NCBI GenBank assembly: GCA_029449235.1
Contig: JANATG010000017.1
Coordinates: forward strand, 698,001-762,000
Source: Linnemannia schmuckeri
Taxonomy: Eukaryota > Mortierellomycota > Mortierellomycetes > Mortierellales > Mortierellaceae
DNA length: 64,000 nucleotides
Direction of reading: 5' to 3'
In this document: piece by piece, positions 62,101 through 64,000 of the stretch
Layout: each line of letters begins with the position of its first letter
How positions within the stretch are numbered: the stretch's first letter is position 1
Notes under the pieces: model-generated
Database searches by the model: none
What the model was told of the DNA's origin: nothing
Seen by the model: only the letters and a program-made list of their open reading frames with translations
Program-made: the position numbers and the translations under genes

Positions 62101-64000
62101 CTAACCTTCGACAGCCTGCAGAGCAGTATACCCATGTCGTCGGCTGCTCTCAACATAATCTCCGACGTCTCATCGGCAGTCTCGTCTGTTATTCCAACAA
62201 CGAACGGTGTGATGGTGTCCTTTCCGGACGGCATGATGACATCCAGCCCAATCGACGACGATGGCCTCTTGGACAATATGGACCTCGACCTATCAAGTTT
62301 TGGCAACATGGCGTCACCATCCACAGCCATTTTACCCTCAGGAGGAGCAGATCGACTTATTGCCATGTCCCCGTCATCTGCTGTCATTTCACCCTCAAAT
62401 GACCAATCTCTTGCTCCACAAGCTGGTCAGGATGTCAGGATGCAGACGCCAAAATTACAAGCGGTGGAAAAGGAATCCAACCAACTCGACAGTCAGCATC
62501 ATCATCAACCACCACCGCCACCAACATCGTTGCAATTATCATTACCAGATACAGCCGTCGTCAAGAGATCATCTATTCTGGTCACTCATCTGAATTCGCC
62601 TGTCCAGAGCTTTATACCCTCATCGTTCTCTCCACTCAAAATCGTCGGAGATGACCTTGTCGACGAGTCGAAATACAAGATCGGTGGTCGATTTGCTTAC
62701 CGCCGACTCTACAAGCGCAGGAAATCATCTATACCAGACCCGCTCAATATCTACCGTCGAGAGTCCAAGATGCTGCCCTTTTACCAGCCCGGGAAGGACC
62801 AAGAGTGGATCATGCCCCCTCGGAGGGAGAAGCAACGACAGAAGGCAAAGTCTCAGCCTTTTATGAATGGGATCCTTTGGAACGGATTCAAGCCCGGAGG
62901 CTCGATCAACATCGTTCAGATAGGCTCGCAGTCAGCTCAACAAAAATCTACGATGACCAGACCTGGATCGCTCATCAGGTCTGCTTCAACTCCTGCCACT
63001 GCTTGGGGCCTCTCATCATATCCTCTTCACTCCAGCCTCAAGCGTAAGAAAGAAGACGAGAGTACGAGTGGAGACAGCGACAGCGACTCTAGCTCGAGCT
63101 CATCCACAGACGACAGCGACGATGACAGCTCGATCGCCTCTAACGCATTTCGACCCCAGTTCGGTCGACTTTTGTACAGAAGGGACGTCGCCGAGAGGGT
63201 TGGAAGCGACGGGCAGGAAAACGCGTGGACTTTGCGCGGGATCAACTCGGCGAGATTTGTCGCCACCATTCTCGACCAAGCCATGTATACATCCGCTGGA
63301 AATGTACTCCTGAACCTTGACTCTGCTTCAGCACCTCAGTCAACGACGGCCGCAAGGAGTATGGGATGGCACTCGGCAGATGCCTATCACTCCGAGATTG
63401 AGTTCGACACGCCTTTTACACCGGTCATCTTTTCGGCAGCACCCCCCGCCCTCGTGGAGGAGCTCCCAGCGATCCATGAGTCGTTAGCCTCGGAGTTCTT
63501 TTTGGAGGCAGTCAAAACGTTGTGCGAGCAGGCTGTTCTGGGCGCCTATCCTTTTGCTGGGTCGAATGAGGTGACTGGGACAAGTGGCGAAATAACAGAA
63601 GGCGAGAGTTTCCATGTCATGTTGGCACGCCGAAAGATCTTGGCCCAACAGTTGAACGAAGGTATGATTATGTTGAGTGCTGCAGTATTGAACATGTTAT
63701 TTAATCTTTTGTATTTTTTTGCGTAAACTAATTGAAATTTTATTTTACATTCCTAATTATAGGTGTTGCCACGGTCCCAGCGCTCGGAGACGAATCCTTC
63801 CGGAATGTAATGGAAATCAAAACGGTCATCTTTGATCTCCTAGGTCACCTGCGCGGGAACCCATCCGACGACACGGTGGCCTTGCCTGTACCCTCAGAGG
63901 CGGCTCAGGAAATGGGCATGGGCATCACAACTCTTCATGGACATCATCACCACTCCAGCCAGAGCAATATCGTTCCTCCTGTTATCATGAAGGGACCTCT
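59112..64000 (+). CDS. MED13: Mediator complex subunit 13, 3' end outside window
   Basis: Largest subunit of the CDK8 kinase module of Mediator, which bridges the kinase to core Mediator and controls RNA polymerase II. Exons are 59112-59150, 59276-59702, 59860-60019, 60152-60265, 60361-60500, 60589-61549, 61660-61909, 62053-63661 and 63763-64000 (open), about 1312 residues seen. The 13-codon first exon (MLHDNFPTNVFSI) joins to SELTSFGYTRYTHSYPA. Family landmarks: FDRELWVFWLNDKSLLENHG, LISPHGTMAILRLQD, YWSFTDPYAYLTSIVL, the acidic LEDWGVVTKDDFSFFDE (the Med13 motif that closes its N-terminal region), YKIGGRFAYRRLYKRRK, and VIMKGPL at the window edge where the MID/PIWI part starts. A poly-Q tract lies at about 61051-61150 and an alanine run from AGC codons at 59392-59415. 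Confidence 0.93.
61051..61150 (+). repeat. CAG/CAA repeat coding poly-glutamine in MED13
   Basis: Mixed CAG/CAA codons encode a Gln-rich stretch of about 30 residues broken by Ile, Leu, Ser and Asn-Phe-Phe-Leu within exon 6 of MED13. Confidence 0.9.

Noticed and set aside
1..64000. tRNA, rRNA, CRISPR arrays, transposon ends and bacterial-type operons
   Set aside because: No cloverleaf with A/B boxes, rRNA core, repeat-spacer array or transposase/reverse-transcriptase motif was recognised by eye. A tRNAscan and repeat search would settle it.

Overview
The window is nuclear DNA from an intron-rich early-diverging fungus. The predicted proteins and gene style most resemble Mortierellaceae (Mortierellomycota), but that placement is an inference from protein character and not a database result. 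Genes carry many GT-AG introns, most about 90-260 bases long, often with a CTAAC-like branch site before the acceptor. Coding exons are GC-balanced and spacers are full of poly-A/T, CT and GGAA runs. No bacterial-type operons, CRISPR arrays, tRNA or rRNA genes, and no intact transposons were seen. Exon joins below were worked out by hand by keeping phase across GT-AG junctions and checking that the joined protein matches its family; most close exactly.

Layout: 1-632 (-) NAD(P)HX epimerase, 3' end off the window; 988-2304 (+) fibrillarin; 2542-8175 (-) UBE3A-type HECT ubiquitin ligase with an AZUL zinc finger; 9102-10282 (-) EFM4/METTL10-type eEF1A lysine methyltransferase; 11729-14474 (+) conserved protein of unknown function; 14868-16651 (-) mitochondrial F1-ATPase gamma subunit; 17003-18405 (+) Cwc21/SRRM2-type splicing factor with an RS tail; 19218-24036 (+) PRM10/ThrE-like membrane protein; 24251-27551 (-) VMP1-like ER membrane protein with a SAP-like motif at its N terminus; 28567-33684 (-) PDK1/Pkh kinase with PH domain; about 34.3-35.7 kb a possible decayed gene; 36976-38247 (-) GPI-anchored Kre9/KNH-like wall protein; 39368-46807 (-) proteasome activator BLM10/PSME4 in 15 exons; 47313-48974 (+) eIF4A-III/Fal1 DEAD-box helicase; 49175-49918 (-) SEM1/DSS1 proteasome lid subunit; 50167-53974 (+) ATRIP/Rad26-like checkpoint protein; 54082-54786 (-) cysteine-rich ER protein ending in KDEL; 57156 to about 58130 (+) a probable broken gene; 59112-64000 (+) Mediator subunit MED13, 3' end off the window.

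Most genes are housekeeping: ribosome and snoRNP biology, splicing, ubiquitin-proteasome, ATP synthesis, autophagy and ER contacts, growth signalling, transcription. Several divergent pairs share short spacers (epimerase/fibrillarin, ATP3/CWC21, BLM10/eIF4A3, SEM1/ATRIP). The least ordinary items are the SAP-like motif joined to a VMP1 protein, the KDEL-tailed cysteine-rich protein of unknown family, a stop-free intron in the PRM10-like gene whose retention would add a hydrophobic segment, and two coding regions (ATRIP-like and the unknown gene at 11.7-14.5 kb) whose splice phases do not close cleanly. No clearly new multi-gene system was found.
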